Below are positions 17,719-26,892 of a stretch of DNA of 64,000 bases, piece by piece. The DNA is from Alteromonas sp. M12 (GTDB lineage Bacteria > Pseudomonadota > Gammaproteobacteria > Enterobacterales > Alteromonadaceae). Every line of letters starts with the position of its first letter. Position 1 is the stretch's first letter. The position numbers and the translations under genes are program-made. The stretch covers positions 3,844,001-3,908,000 of the forward strand of contig NZ_CP144164.1 of the NCBI RefSeq assembly GCF_037478005.1, in the 5' to 3' direction. The notes below the pieces were generated by a model. It was not told the DNA's origin. It saw only the letters and a list, made by a program, of their open reading frames with translations, and made no database searches.

Positions 17719-20334
17719 ATGAGAATAAAAAGCGTAAAGCACACGACGCGCAACTTGTCTCTATCTGTAGGTGCCGCTATCGCGATATCTTTAACTGGTT
17801 GCGGCGGTTCTAATTCAGATACAGATTTAAAAGCAGTTGATACGTCCGCGCCAGTCGAAGACTGGGTGATGATTTGGAATGATGAATTCGATGGGGATAG
17901 TATCGATTCAACCAAATGGAGTCATGAAGTCAATTGCAGCGGAGGCGGGAACAATGAACAACAATGTTACACCGACTCCTCTGAAAACTCTTTTGTCGCA
18001 GATGGTATGCTTAATATTGTCGCAAAACCTGCCGAAGAAGGTGCCGAACTACCCTATACGTCTGCGCGATTAAGAACGAAATATAAGGGTGACTGGACAT
18101 ACGGCCGCTTTGAGATGCGCGCTAAATTACCCTCTGGACAAGGTAGTTGGCCGGCATTTTGGATGTTACCTACCGACGAAGTTTATGGCTCTTGGCCCAA
18201 GTCAGGTGAAATCGATATTATTGAAGCGGTTAATTTGGGTGTAGTAGATGCCGACGGTAACGAAGAAAAATATGTCCATGGTACTTTGCACTATGGTCGC
18301 GACTGGCCGCAAAATGAATCATCCGGTAAGGAATATCTTCTGCCAGATGGTGCCAATCCAGCTGATGACTTCCACACCTACGCCATAGAATGGCAAGAAG
18401 GCGAAATTCGCTGGTATGTCGATGGCTATTTGTATGCAACTCAAATGGCTTCAGAAGTGCGTTACAACAGTAAAGGAGAAGCCTCTGGTTTAGTTCATCA
18501 AGGTTGGTTCTCTGAATACTTCGATATTGCCACTGGTGAAAAAGAAGTACATTGGGACGCTGCGCCATTTGATCAAGATTTCCACATTCTACTCAACTTA
18601 GCAGTAGGTGGAGATTGGCCTTCAAACGTAAACAACCTAGGTATCGATGAAACCGCATTTGCCAACGGACAAAGTTACATTATTGATTATGTTCGTGTTT
18701 ACGAATGTTCAACCAACCCGATGACGGGTAAAGGTTGCGAAACAGTTCGCGGTGGTTATAAAGATGAAGATGATGCTTTGGTAACAGGCAAGGCTCCGAT
18801 TCCTGAACCTCCTTCAACAGGAGTGGTTCAAGAACTCACCGTTTTTGCCGATGCGGCCAATCCGGATTGGCCCATTTGGGATTGTTGTGGTGGCTCTACT
18901 CCTACTATTGAGACCGATGACGCCGAGCATGGTGCAGTGGCTGAATTTGTGATTGGAGCTGCGCCTACAGTGATGGGTTTTAACACAACCTTACTTGATA
19001 CGCCTGTGCGTTTTGATGCATCCCCTATGTTAACCGCTGGTGCTTTAACTTTCGAAATGAAAGTTGTTTCATTGCCAAGCGACGCTAACGCGGTGTGGAA
19101 ATTTAAAATTGAAAGTAACAGTGCTAGTCAGGCAGTTGAACTCGATATCACACAGGACGTTGACGGAAATCCATTGACTGCAGGTACATGGCAAACCTAT
19201 TCATTTTCTATGCAAGATTTGGCAGATGCAGGTTTGGATTTAACTGGTATCGACGTCATCATGATTTTCCCTGCATGGGGAACAGGTGAAGGCGCGACTT
19301 ATCGTGTAGACAACGTAAAATTTGCCATCGACTATCCTGAACTGGTGTTATTTGCGGACCAAACCAATATGGAATGGCCCCTGTGGGATTGTTGCGGCGG
19401 ATCAACACCTGTTGAAGCGATTGATGATGAAGAACACGGCACAGTTGCAGAATTTAGCATTGGTGAAACGCCAACGGTAATGGGCTTCCTATCTGGCGAC
19501 GGGGTAAAATTCGATGCTAGTTTGTTAGAAGCCGTTGGTGTAATCCAATTTGAAATGAAAGTTGTCACAGGTGCTGCTAACGATACTACGCCTTGGTTGT
19601 TTAAAGTAGAGAGTAATGGTGCAGCACAAGCTGTAGAACTGGACTTATCTGCCAGCAACGAAGGGGTTGCCCCAGTAACAGGCGAATGGCAGACCTACAC
19701 TTTTAACTTACAAGATTTGGCGGATGCCGGCCTTGACTTAAGCGCTATTGATGTGGTCATGATATTCCCTGCATGGGGTGCAGGAGAAGGCGCTGTTTAC
19801 CGCGTCGATAATGCCAAGATATTCAACCCACCACCTCCCTCAATTACGCTTTTTGCTGACCAAGAAAATGCCCAGTGGCCAATGTGGGATTGCTGTGGTG
19901 GTTCAACACCAACTGTTGAAATAGATGGGGATGCAGCACATGGAGCGACGGCTGAATTCCAAATCGGTGCAACGCCAACGGTAATGGGCTTCTTAGCAGA
20001 AGATGGCGCAGAGTTTGACGCAACAACCCTATTAACAAGCGGGGTTATTCAATTCGATATGAAGGTAATTGCTACGCCGAGTGAAACTACAGCTTGGGTG
20101 TTTAAAGTGGAGTCTTTAGGCGCAGAAACCGCTGTGGAATTGGCCCTTGAAGCGAGTAAAGAAGGCGAAGTTCCGGTAACCGGCGAATGGCAAACTTACA
20201 CATTTGATCTTCTGACTCTTTCCGACGCGGGGCTGGATATCAGTGCTATCGACGTCTTAATGATATTCCCAGCTTGGGGCACCGGTGACGGCGCAATTTA
20301 CCGCATTGATAACGTAAAGATTACGTCTGAATGA
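17719..20334 (+). CDS. GH16 beta-glucanase lipoprotein with three C-terminal repeat domains
   Basis: I start at the ATG at 17719 (871 residues), which has GGAG eight bases upstream and opens a lipoprotein signal ending at ISLTGC (C28); an in-frame ATG eight codons earlier is less likely. Residues about 48-345 are a GH16 domain with MIWNDEFDGD, GQGSWPAFWMLP and the catalytic GEIDIIEAVN (nucleophile E164, acid/base E169), ending at YIIDYVRVYEC. A short acidic/Pro linker leads to three homologous modules of about 168 residues from residues 373, 542 and 709. Each begins FAD, then W-D-C-C-G-G-S-T-P, and ends near FPAWG and YRVDN. These look like beta-sandwich carbohydrate-binding modules; their ligand is inferred to be beta-glucan. 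The product would act at the cell surface, upstream of the TonB receptor encoded next. Confidence 0.9.
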   Translation: MRIKSVKHTTRNLSLSVGAAIAISLTGCGGSNSDTDLKAVDTSAPVEDWVMIWNDEFDGDSIDSTKWSHEVNCSGGGNNEQQCYTDSSENSFVADGMLNIVAKPAEEGAELPYTSARLRTKYKGDWTYGRFEMRAKLPSGQGSWPAFWMLPTDEVYGSWPKSGEIDIIEAVNLGVVDADGNEEKYVHGTLHYGRDWPQNESSGKEYLLPDGANPADDFHTYAIEWQEGEIRWYVDGYLYATQMASEVRYNSKGEASGLVHQGWFSEYFDIATGEKEVHWDAAPFDQDFHILLNLAVGGDWPSNVNNLGIDETAFANGQSYIIDYVRVYECSTNPMTGKGCETVRGGYKDEDDALVTGKAPIPEPPSTGVVQELTVFADAANPDWPIWDCCGGSTPTIETDDAEHGAVAEFVIGAAPTVMGFNTTLLDTPVRFDASPMLTAGALTFEMKVVSLPSDANAVWKFKIESNSASQAVELDITQDVDGNPLTAGTWQTYSFSMQDLADAGLDLTGIDVIMIFPAWGTGEGATYRVDNVKFAIDYPELVLFADQTNMEWPLWDCCGGSTPVEAIDDEEHGTVAEFSIGETPTVMGFLSGDGVKFDASLLEAVGVIQFEMKVVTGAANDTTPWLFKVESNGAAQAVELDLSASNEGVAPVTGEWQTYTFNLQDLADAGLDLSAIDVVMIFPAWGAGEGAVYRVDNAKIFNPPPPSITLFADQENAQWPMWDCCGGSTPTVEIDGDAAHGATAEFQIGATPTVMGFLAEDGAEFDATTLLTSGVIQFDMKVIATPSETTAWVFKVESLGAETAVELALEASKEGEVPVTGEWQTYTFDLLTLSDAGLDISAIDVLMIFPAWGTGDGAIYRIDNVKITSE
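18835..20331 (+). repeat. Three tandem copies of a module of about 168 codons
   Basis: Copies start at 18835, 19342 and 19843, so the period is about 500 bases. Each encodes a W-[PI/PL/PM]-WDCCGGSTP block, then a PTVMGF block, FEMK or FDMK, KVES-type strands and FPAWG-T/A-G-E/D-G. They differ at many third positions, so the duplication is old and not a recent slippage product. Confidence 0.85.
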
Positions 20335-20442
20335 TAGCTCGAAATAAAAACTAATTACTGCTTACTGGGTTTTGTGTCTACACAAAAAGATATAAAGCCC
20401 AAAGGGTTTACACAGAATAAAGAACAATTAAGTAGGGCAACT

Positions 20443-23409
20443 ATGAAACATATGACCTTCAAGAAAAAATACTTAGCTGCGTCAATGTCTATGCTTTTAG
20501 GTGGGGTTTTAGTACCCGCCGCCAATGCACAAGAAGACGCTGCGGTTTCGCAAGATGATGTAGAAGTGATTCAAGTAAAGGGAATTCGCGGTTCATTGTT
20601 ACGAGCAATGGACATTAAACGCGATGGACAAGGGGTAGTTGACGCTATTTCTGCTGAGGAAATGGGGAAATTTCCAGATACCAATATCGCTGAATCTTTG
20701 CAACGTATTCCCGGCGTGACAATCAGCCGTAAAAATGGTGAAGGTAGCCAAATCACCGTCCGAGGTTTTGGACCTGATTTTAACTTGGTCACCTTAAATG
20801 GTCGACAAATGCCAGGGACAGGAAACACCCGTTCTTACGATTTAGAGAATTTGTCTTCAGACGGTGTGAGCGCACTAGAGTTATATAAAACCGGACGCGC
20901 TGACGTTCCAAGTGGTGGTTTAGGTGCAACAGTAAATATTATTACCGCCAAACCCTTGAGCAGTCCAGGCTTAAAGTATGTTGTGTCAGCCAAGGGCATT
21001 TACGATGAATCGAATGTAGAAGGTGATGATATAACGCCTGAATTGTCAGCTCTTTATAGCAATACTTTTGCTGACAATACGTTTGGTGTGGCAATTTCGT
21101 TATCAATGCAAGAACGTAACTTCCAGCAACAAAGTGCAAATGTTCCGGGCTGGCAAGCGGATCAATCTCTTGGCACAACCACTGACTTTATTGATTTACG
21201 CCCTGACGCGAGCAGTTTAGAAGAAGATACCATAGACGGCTCATTGGAAGACGGGAAAGCTGGCCACACCTATTTACCTCGTCAAATCTCATACAATATT
21301 AATAATGTAGAACGGACACGTGTAAACGGCATGGCGACGCTGCAATATGCGCCACGTGACGATATGACTTTCACTTTAGATTATGTCTACTCTGAATCAG
21401 AAACCGCCACATCTGGTCAAGGATTTGGAATTTGGTTTAACTTCGGCGGAAACATAAATTCGTACGAGTTAGATGAGCGAGGTTCGGCAATTAGCTTAAC
21501 TGAATCAAGCAACGATTTTGCCCACTCAGCTAACGTTGAAACACTGTTAGTAGAAAGCGACTCCATTGGCTTTAACTTTGAATGGCAAGCTACTGATAAC
21601 TTTCATGTTGAGCTTGATTACCACGACTCTAAAACCACAACAGATAACGGCGCAGATAATGGCACAGGTCACTCTGGCAACGTGATTTTAGGGCCGAATA
21701 ACATAGTGACAAAAACCTATGATTTCTCTGGTGGCGGCGTCCCGCAGTTTGATATCACCTGGCCGAATGGCGCAGAAGAAGCCGATCCGGGTGATTTTGA
21801 TCCCCTTTTCGCTCAATTTGGACGTGCAGAAGGCAAGTCAACCATTGAACAAATCCAATTAGATACTGAGTGGGTTAACCCCAACGATAGCTTCCTGACA
21901 AAAGTGCAATTTGGTCTAGCCAACACGGACCAATATTTTGGTGGATACTCTGCCAATAACGGTAATGTTGGACCTAATGGTTATAATGGAAACCAAGCCA
22001 TTTTCCCAGATAGCATGTTCACCCGAACCGATACCGGCGACTTTTTAGATGAGTTTTCAAATGGCGGGAGTAACCTCGTCACTAACTATTACTATACCTT
22101 CGATTATGCAGAAGTGATTGCTAGAATGCAGGACTATTTTGGATTTTCAACTGACCCTCTTAATCCTGATTTTGGTACCAATAGCCGTGCAGATTTAACA
22201 GAAGAAACCCAAAGCGCCTACCTATCTGCAGATATGTATTTTGAAATTGCAGATATGCCTTTGGATGTGAATATAGGCGTACGTTATGAGCAAACTGACG
22301 TTACCAGCTTAGTGTTACAAGATAGCGTGGAAGACTACCTAGTTTGGACAAACCCCACTGAGTGGCAAATGCGCTATCGTGCAAGTGATGGCGGTACTGT
22401 GACCTATACCGGCGAGCATGATGTAGTGCTACCTAATTTAGACATTAAATTAGAAGTTACTGACGATATTGTTGCTAGATTCTCTGCCAGTAAAACTATC
22501 ACTCGAGCACCTCTTGGCAACTTGATAGGCGCGAGATCTCTATCAGGAAGTCCCAAGCCCGGCGGTCGCACCGGCTCTTCAGGGAATACCAACCTACTGC
22601 CATTTGAGTCCACTAACTTAGATTTCAGTTTTGAATATTACTATGAAGAAGGCAGTTACGCGTCACTTGGCTATTTCCGCAAAGACGTAAAGAACTTTAT
22701 TCAAAATACCTTCACTACTATCACAGTTGATGGCCTCCGAGACCCGTATATTGGACCAAGGGCTATTCAAGCTGAAGCAGATTTAGTGGCTAATGGCATA
22801 CAAGCTACCGATGGCGCGATTTGGCAACAAATCATTGATAATGGCGGCGGCGTAGATGACGATTGTTGTGAAACTCAAATCGTTCGCCAAAGTGACGACG
22901 ATCCGCTAGTTGAATGGCTAGTCAGTCAACCGTCAAACGGCGAGAAAAAGATGGTAGACGGGATTGAATTCGCGATTCAACATTTGTTCGGTGAAAGTGG
23001 CTTTGGCGCTGCCTTTAACATGACATTAGTTGATGGTGACGTGAACTATGACACTGAAAACTTCTCGGTACAGTCTCCATTAAATGGGCTAAGTGATTCA
23101 GCAAACGTCCAAGTGTTTTACGAAAAAGACGGTTTATCGGCCAAGCTCACTTATGCATGGCGTGATTCCTACCTAATTGGTATAGGTCAGGCACAAGGCA
23201 CAGCTGAAGCGCCTCCACAGTTTTTTAAAGAATATGAGCAGTACGATATGAGCATTAACTACGATGTTAACGACAATCTAACCGTATTCTTTGAAGGGCT
23301 TAACTTAACCAATGAAACCGAGGAAGGTTACGGACGTTATGAAGAGCAATTCTTGTTTGCTCGTCAATACGGTACCCGTTATAACTTTGGTGCGCGCTAT
23401 TCATTTTAA
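20443..23409 (+). CDS. TonB-dependent outer-membrane receptor (glycan-type)
   Basis: I start at the ATG at 20443 (988 residues), preceded by AGGG and opening a signal peptide that ends at ANAQEDA; a GTG 23 codons earlier is in frame. The plug domain has GIRGSLLRAMDIKR, FPDTNIAESLQRIPGV, the GSQITVRGFGPDFNLVTLNGR block and the LELYKTGRADVPSGGLGATVNI block. These mark the large TonB receptors that marine gammaproteobacteria use for glycan oligomers. The rest is a 22-strand barrel ending in an aromatic residue (ARYSF), as outer-membrane insertion requires. It sits between the GH16 lipoprotein and the halogenase-SapC-cupin genes, so beta-glucan oligomers are the likely cargo. An intrinsic terminator follows the stop. 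Confidence 0.93.
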   Translation: MKHMTFKKKYLAASMSMLLGGVLVPAANAQEDAAVSQDDVEVIQVKGIRGSLLRAMDIKRDGQGVVDAISAEEMGKFPDTNIAESLQRIPGVTISRKNGEGSQITVRGFGPDFNLVTLNGRQMPGTGNTRSYDLENLSSDGVSALELYKTGRADVPSGGLGATVNIITAKPLSSPGLKYVVSAKGIYDESNVEGDDITPELSALYSNTFADNTFGVAISLSMQERNFQQQSANVPGWQADQSLGTTTDFIDLRPDASSLEEDTIDGSLEDGKAGHTYLPRQISYNINNVERTRVNGMATLQYAPRDDMTFTLDYVYSESETATSGQGFGIWFNFGGNINSYELDERGSAISLTESSNDFAHSANVETLLVESDSIGFNFEWQATDNFHVELDYHDSKTTTDNGADNGTGHSGNVILGPNNIVTKTYDFSGGGVPQFDITWPNGAEEADPGDFDPLFAQFGRAEGKSTIEQIQLDTEWVNPNDSFLTKVQFGLANTDQYFGGYSANNGNVGPNGYNGNQAIFPDSMFTRTDTGDFLDEFSNGGSNLVTNYYYTFDYAEVIARMQDYFGFSTDPLNPDFGTNSRADLTEETQSAYLSADMYFEIADMPLDVNIGVRYEQTDVTSLVLQDSVEDYLVWTNPTEWQMRYRASDGGTVTYTGEHDVVLPNLDIKLEVTDDIVARFSASKTITRAPLGNLIGARSLSGSPKPGGRTGSSGNTNLLPFESTNLDFSFEYYYEEGSYASLGYFRKDVKNFIQNTFTTITVDGLRDPYIGPRAIQAEADLVANGIQATDGAIWQQIIDNGGGVDDDCCETQIVRQSDDDPLVEWLVSQPSNGEKKMVDGIEFAIQHLFGESGFGAAFNMTLVDGDVNYDTENFSVQSPLNGLSDSANVQVFYEKDGLSAKLTYAWRDSYLIGIGQAQGTAEAPPQFFKEYEQYDMSINYDVNDNLTVFFEGLNLTNETEEGYGRYEEQFLFARQYGTRYNFGARYSF

Positions 23410-23424
23410 GCGCAAATAAGCAAG

Positions 23425-23452
23425 AAAAAGCCGTCTTAGTGGCGGCTTTTTG
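23425..23452 (+). terminator. Intrinsic terminator after the TonB receptor gene
   Basis: AAAAAGCCGTC and its partner GGCGGCTTTTT form a strong stem with a short TTAGT-type loop and a T-run, 16 bases after the receptor stop. It separates the receptor transcript from the halogenase operon. Confidence 0.85.
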
Positions 23453-23514
23453 TTATTATTTTGTAAATTTACATTTAATATAGAATCAATGTAAAGCGTG
23501 GCTGGGAGTATAAT

Positions 23515-25074
23515 TTGTCAACTAATCAAATTCGCAATGTTGTCATCGTAGGGGGTGGCACAGCCGGTTGGCTCACCGCTGGCGTAATTGCCGCTGAGCA
23601 CATGGCTCATTCAGAACAAGGTATATCAGTTACCCTAATTGAATCACCAGACGTGAAACCTGTGGGTGTGGGCGAAGGAACCTGGCCAACTATGCGCGGA
23701 ACCCTGCGTAAGATGGGTGTTACCGAGACCGACTTTATCCGCTGCTGCGATGCCACATTCAAACAAGGTGCTAAATTTGCTAAATGGGTGACCGGAGCAA
23801 AAGATGATGCCTATTACCATCCACTGGTTTTGCCTCAAGGTTATGAACAAATTAATTTAGCGCCATTTTGGCAACAGCAAGCTGCGCATATTCCCTTTGC
23901 CGATGCAGTGTCATTTCAGGGGCAAATATGTGAGCGAGACTTAGCACCAAAACAAAACACTACCCCAGAATTCGCCCATGTTGCCAACTATGCATATCAC
24001 TTAGATGCAGGTAAATTTGCGGCGTTCCTACAACAGCATTGCACTGAAAAGCTTGGAGTCAAACACATACTTGATACTGTAATCGCAATTAATAGCCATG
24101 AAAATGGCGATATTCGAAGCTTATCAACGAAACAACATAATGATCTTAACGGTGATTTATTTATCGATTGCAGTGGATTCCATGCATTATTAATTGGTAA
24201 ACACTATCAAATACCATTTATACACAAAAAGGACATTTTATTTAATGATGCCGCACTAGCGGTACATGTGCCTTACCCTGATGAACAAAGCCCGATTGCC
24301 TCGCATACTATATCTACTGGACAAAGCGCCGGCTGGATTTGGGACATTGGTTTACCTTCGCGTCGCGGTGTTGGCCATGTTTATTCCACAGCACATATCA
24401 GTGATGAGCAAGCTGAATTGGAATTGCGTCAGTATATTCGTGAAAGTATTGGCAATAAGGTTGATGAACTTAATGTTCGTAAAATTCCCATTGTGCCGGG
24501 CCATCGCGAAACCTTCTGGCATAAAAACTGTGTTGCTGTTGGTTTATCGGCTGGATTCTTGGAACCACTGGAAGCCTCCGCATTGGTATTAGTGGAATTG
24601 TCTGCGGCGATGATCAGTGAACAGCTTCCAGCCAATCGCAACGTAATGGATATAGTCGCAAAACGATTCAATAATAAATTTCGTTATCGCTGGGACAGAA
24701 TCATCGATTTTCTAAAATTGCATTATGTACTGACCAAACGTACTGATTCTGATTATTGGATTGACAATTGCCGAGCTGAAACTATTCCTGAGGGGCTCAC
24801 AGAACTGATGGAATTGTGGCAACACCAATCACCATGGCACAGTGATTTTACCCAAACCGATGAGGTATTCCCGTCAGCAAGTTATCAATATGTATTATAC
24901 GGAATGGGCTTTAAAACTCAGCAGTCTAAAACGATTAGACGTTCTGATAATCAGCAAATTGCGCTGGAAAATTTTAGAAAAAACCAGCAAATGACAGAAA
25001 AGTTACTCAGAGGATTACCCACCAATCGGGAACTGATTAACAAAATTCATCAATATGGATTGCAACGAATTTAG
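23515..25074 (+). CDS. Flavin-dependent tryptophan halogenase-like protein
   Basis: 519 residues from a TTG start at 23515, chosen because GGGAG lies 8-12 bases upstream and the FAD-binding VVIVGGGTAGWLTA motif follows at residues 9-22. The family oxidises reduced FAD to a hypohalous species that a conserved lysine relays to the substrate. K83 in TFKQGAKF is the best candidate for that lysine. The halogenase signature WxWxIP is present in altered form as WIWDIGLP (near 24334-24357), with Gly where Pro is usual. No substrate is known for these receptor-linked homologues, and no flavin reductase is encoded nearby. It leads an operon with SapC-like and cupin genes. The same trio recurs beside TonB receptors in Alteromonadales and relatives. 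Confidence 0.85.
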   Translation: MSTNQIRNVVIVGGGTAGWLTAGVIAAEHMAHSEQGISVTLIESPDVKPVGVGEGTWPTMRGTLRKMGVTETDFIRCCDATFKQGAKFAKWVTGAKDDAYYHPLVLPQGYEQINLAPFWQQQAAHIPFADAVSFQGQICERDLAPKQNTTPEFAHVANYAYHLDAGKFAAFLQQHCTEKLGVKHILDTVIAINSHENGDIRSLSTKQHNDLNGDLFIDCSGFHALLIGKHYQIPFIHKKDILFNDAALAVHVPYPDEQSPIASHTISTGQSAGWIWDIGLPSRRGVGHVYSTAHISDEQAELELRQYIRESIGNKVDELNVRKIPIVPGHRETFWHKNCVAVGLSAGFLEPLEASALVLVELSAAMISEQLPANRNVMDIVAKRFNNKFRYRWDRIIDFLKLHYVLTKRTDSDYWIDNCRAETIPEGLTELMELWQHQSPWHSDFTQTDEVFPSASYQYVLYGMGFKTQQSKTIRRSDNQQIALENFRKNQQMTEKLLRGLPTNRELINKIHQYGLQRI

Positions 25075-25134
25075 GTTTAAGTTCACAACTGTTAAAGCGA
25101 ACCACCTTCACCAAATATTAATTAGGAAAAGCTA

Positions 25135-25857
25135 ATGGCCAACCATCAACTACTGGATAATGTCACCCACAAAGATTTGCAGGTAATCACGGATTTTTTG
25201 CCTAACCTTGGCGATGATATTAGTTTTACCAATGTGTTTGTATCTGAGTTTCGTGAAGCTCAGGGCTTGTATCCTCTATTTTTTCACAAACATACTGACA
25301 CTGGAAAATTCGAAGCTATAGCGCTTTTTGGGTTTGCCCCACTAGAGAACCTTTATCTAAACGATTCAGGCTGGCAGGCCAACTATATTCCGCTAACTAT
25401 TCGTAGACGCCCTTTTCTGATTGGCTTCCAAAACGTGCAAGTTGATGGTGTACTGAAACAAGATCCCGTGGTATTTGTGGATATGGATAGCCCAAGAGTC
25501 AGTCAAACTGCCGGAGAGAAGGTATTTCTGGAACAAGGTGGGCAAAGTGATTATTTGCAAAATATTAATTCTGTACTGCAAACCATTCATCAAGGACATT
25601 CTCAAACTGATGAATTTATAGACACCATTATGCAATATGAGCTGATTGAACCGGTTAGTATAAAAGTACAGTTAAAAGACGGCTCTAATCATGAGTTAAA
25701 TAGTCTTTACAGTGTTAACGAAGAAAAAGTAGCAGCCCTTCAAGGGGATGTTTTACAAAAGTTACACCAACAAGGATACTTACAAATGATGCATATGATG
25801 GAGGCGTCCATGTCGAACTTATCATTATTAATTGAAAAGAAAAACGCGTCGTTGTAA
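25135..25857 (+). CDS. SapC family protein
   Basis: 240 residues with no signal peptide or membrane segment. The pattern HxFF-type core (AQGLYPLFFHKHTDTGKFEAIALFGF), YIPLTIRRRPFLIGFQ and FVDMDSPRVSQTAGEKVFLE is that of SapC, named after a Campylobacter S-layer-associated gene. The biochemical function is unknown. A good ribosome site (AGGAAA) precedes the ATG. It sits 60 bases after the halogenase and 5 bases before the cupin gene, so it is co-transcribed with both. Confidence 0.85.
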   Translation: MANHQLLDNVTHKDLQVITDFLPNLGDDISFTNVFVSEFREAQGLYPLFFHKHTDTGKFEAIALFGFAPLENLYLNDSGWQANYIPLTIRRRPFLIGFQNVQVDGVLKQDPVVFVDMDSPRVSQTAGEKVFLEQGGQSDYLQNINSVLQTIHQGHSQTDEFIDTIMQYELIEPVSIKVQLKDGSNHELNSLYSVNEEKVAALQGDVLQKLHQQGYLQMMHMMEASMSNLSLLIEKKNASL

Positions 25858-25862
25858 GCCCT

Positions 25863-26879
25863 ATGAAATTGCCTTTCGATTCAAAAAATAGCTTAAAAGA
25901 AGTGCTTAACAGTACAATAGCCGACTTAAATCAAGCACAACTAAGTAGTTCTTTACCCTGTATTTTTAGAGGTCTAGTGGCAGATTGGCCATCCGTAAAA
26001 GCAGGATTAGAATCACCTCAATGTGCAGCTGATTATTTAAATCAATGGGCCAACAACAATCCCGTTCAGGCATTTGTGGCACCGCCAGAAGTGGCTGGCC
26101 GGTTTTTCTATAATGACGATTTGCAAGGCTTCAATTTTCAGCCCAAAACCACCGTTTTTAAAACCCTGATTAACGAAATTATTGCGCTTGCTGGGAGCAA
26201 GGATTCACCTTCCACTTATCTAGGCTCAACCTCGGTGAATCATATTTTGCCGGGATTCACAGAACATAACAAATTACCGCCATTGCAAGACTCGCCGTTA
26301 GTCAGTATTTGGGCTGGTAACCGTTCTCGTATAGCTGCGCACTACGACATACCAGATAACCTTGCATGCAATGTAGTCGGCCGACGTAGGTTTATATTAT
26401 TTCCCCCCGAGCAGTTAGCTAACCTGTATATAGGTCCGTTGGATTATACGCCGGCAGGACAATCAGCTAGTTTAGTGGATTTTCATCATCCAGATTTCGA
26501 AAAATACCCTAAGTTTGCCGAAGCAATTGAACACTGTTTTATCGTTGAACTTGAGCCGGGAGATTGTATCTTCATTCCCAGTATGTGGTGGCATCATGTT
26601 GAAGGGCTGACTGAATTTAACGTTTTACTGAACTACTGGTGGCGTCAAGTTCCGGATTACATGGGCACGCCGCTAGATGCACTCAATCACGCAATATTAG
26701 CCATTCGTGATCTACCTGAATCGCAACGTCAGGTGTGGCAGGATGTTTTTCAACACTACGTATTTAATCCTGCAGAAAACGCGCATATTCCCGCCACTAG
26801 AAAAGGAATATTAAGCCCCTTAGATGAAACCTTGGCGAGACAGCTACGCAGTCAGTTATTAAACAAATTAAACCGATAG
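25863..26879 (+). CDS. Cupin-like (JmjC/FIH-type) 2-oxoglutarate dioxygenase candidate
   Basis: 338 residues. The C-terminal half is a cupin_8/JmjC fold with the metal triad H160 and D162 in AAHYDIPDN and a distal His at H244 or H245 in PSMWWHHVEG. GRRRFILFPP matches the co-substrate-binding strand. Enzymes with this triad hydroxylate protein side chains using Fe(II), oxygen and 2-oxoglutarate, so a protein target such as the neighbouring TonB receptor is conceivable, but this is inference. It starts 5 bases after the SapC stop with no strong ribosome site, so translation is probably coupled. It converges on the MFS gene with only 13 bases between stops. Confidence 0.85.
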   Translation: MKLPFDSKNSLKEVLNSTIADLNQAQLSSSLPCIFRGLVADWPSVKAGLESPQCAADYLNQWANNNPVQAFVAPPEVAGRFFYNDDLQGFNFQPKTTVFKTLINEIIALAGSKDSPSTYLGSTSVNHILPGFTEHNKLPPLQDSPLVSIWAGNRSRIAAHYDIPDNLACNVVGRRRFILFPPEQLANLYIGPLDYTPAGQSASLVDFHHPDFEKYPKFAEAIEHCFIVELEPGDCIFIPSMWWHHVEGLTEFNVLLNYWWRQVPDYMGTPLDALNHAILAIRDLPESQRQVWQDVFQHYVFNPAENAHIPATRKGILSPLDETLARQLRSQLLNKLNR

Positions 26880-26892
26880 TGTAACGAAAAGT

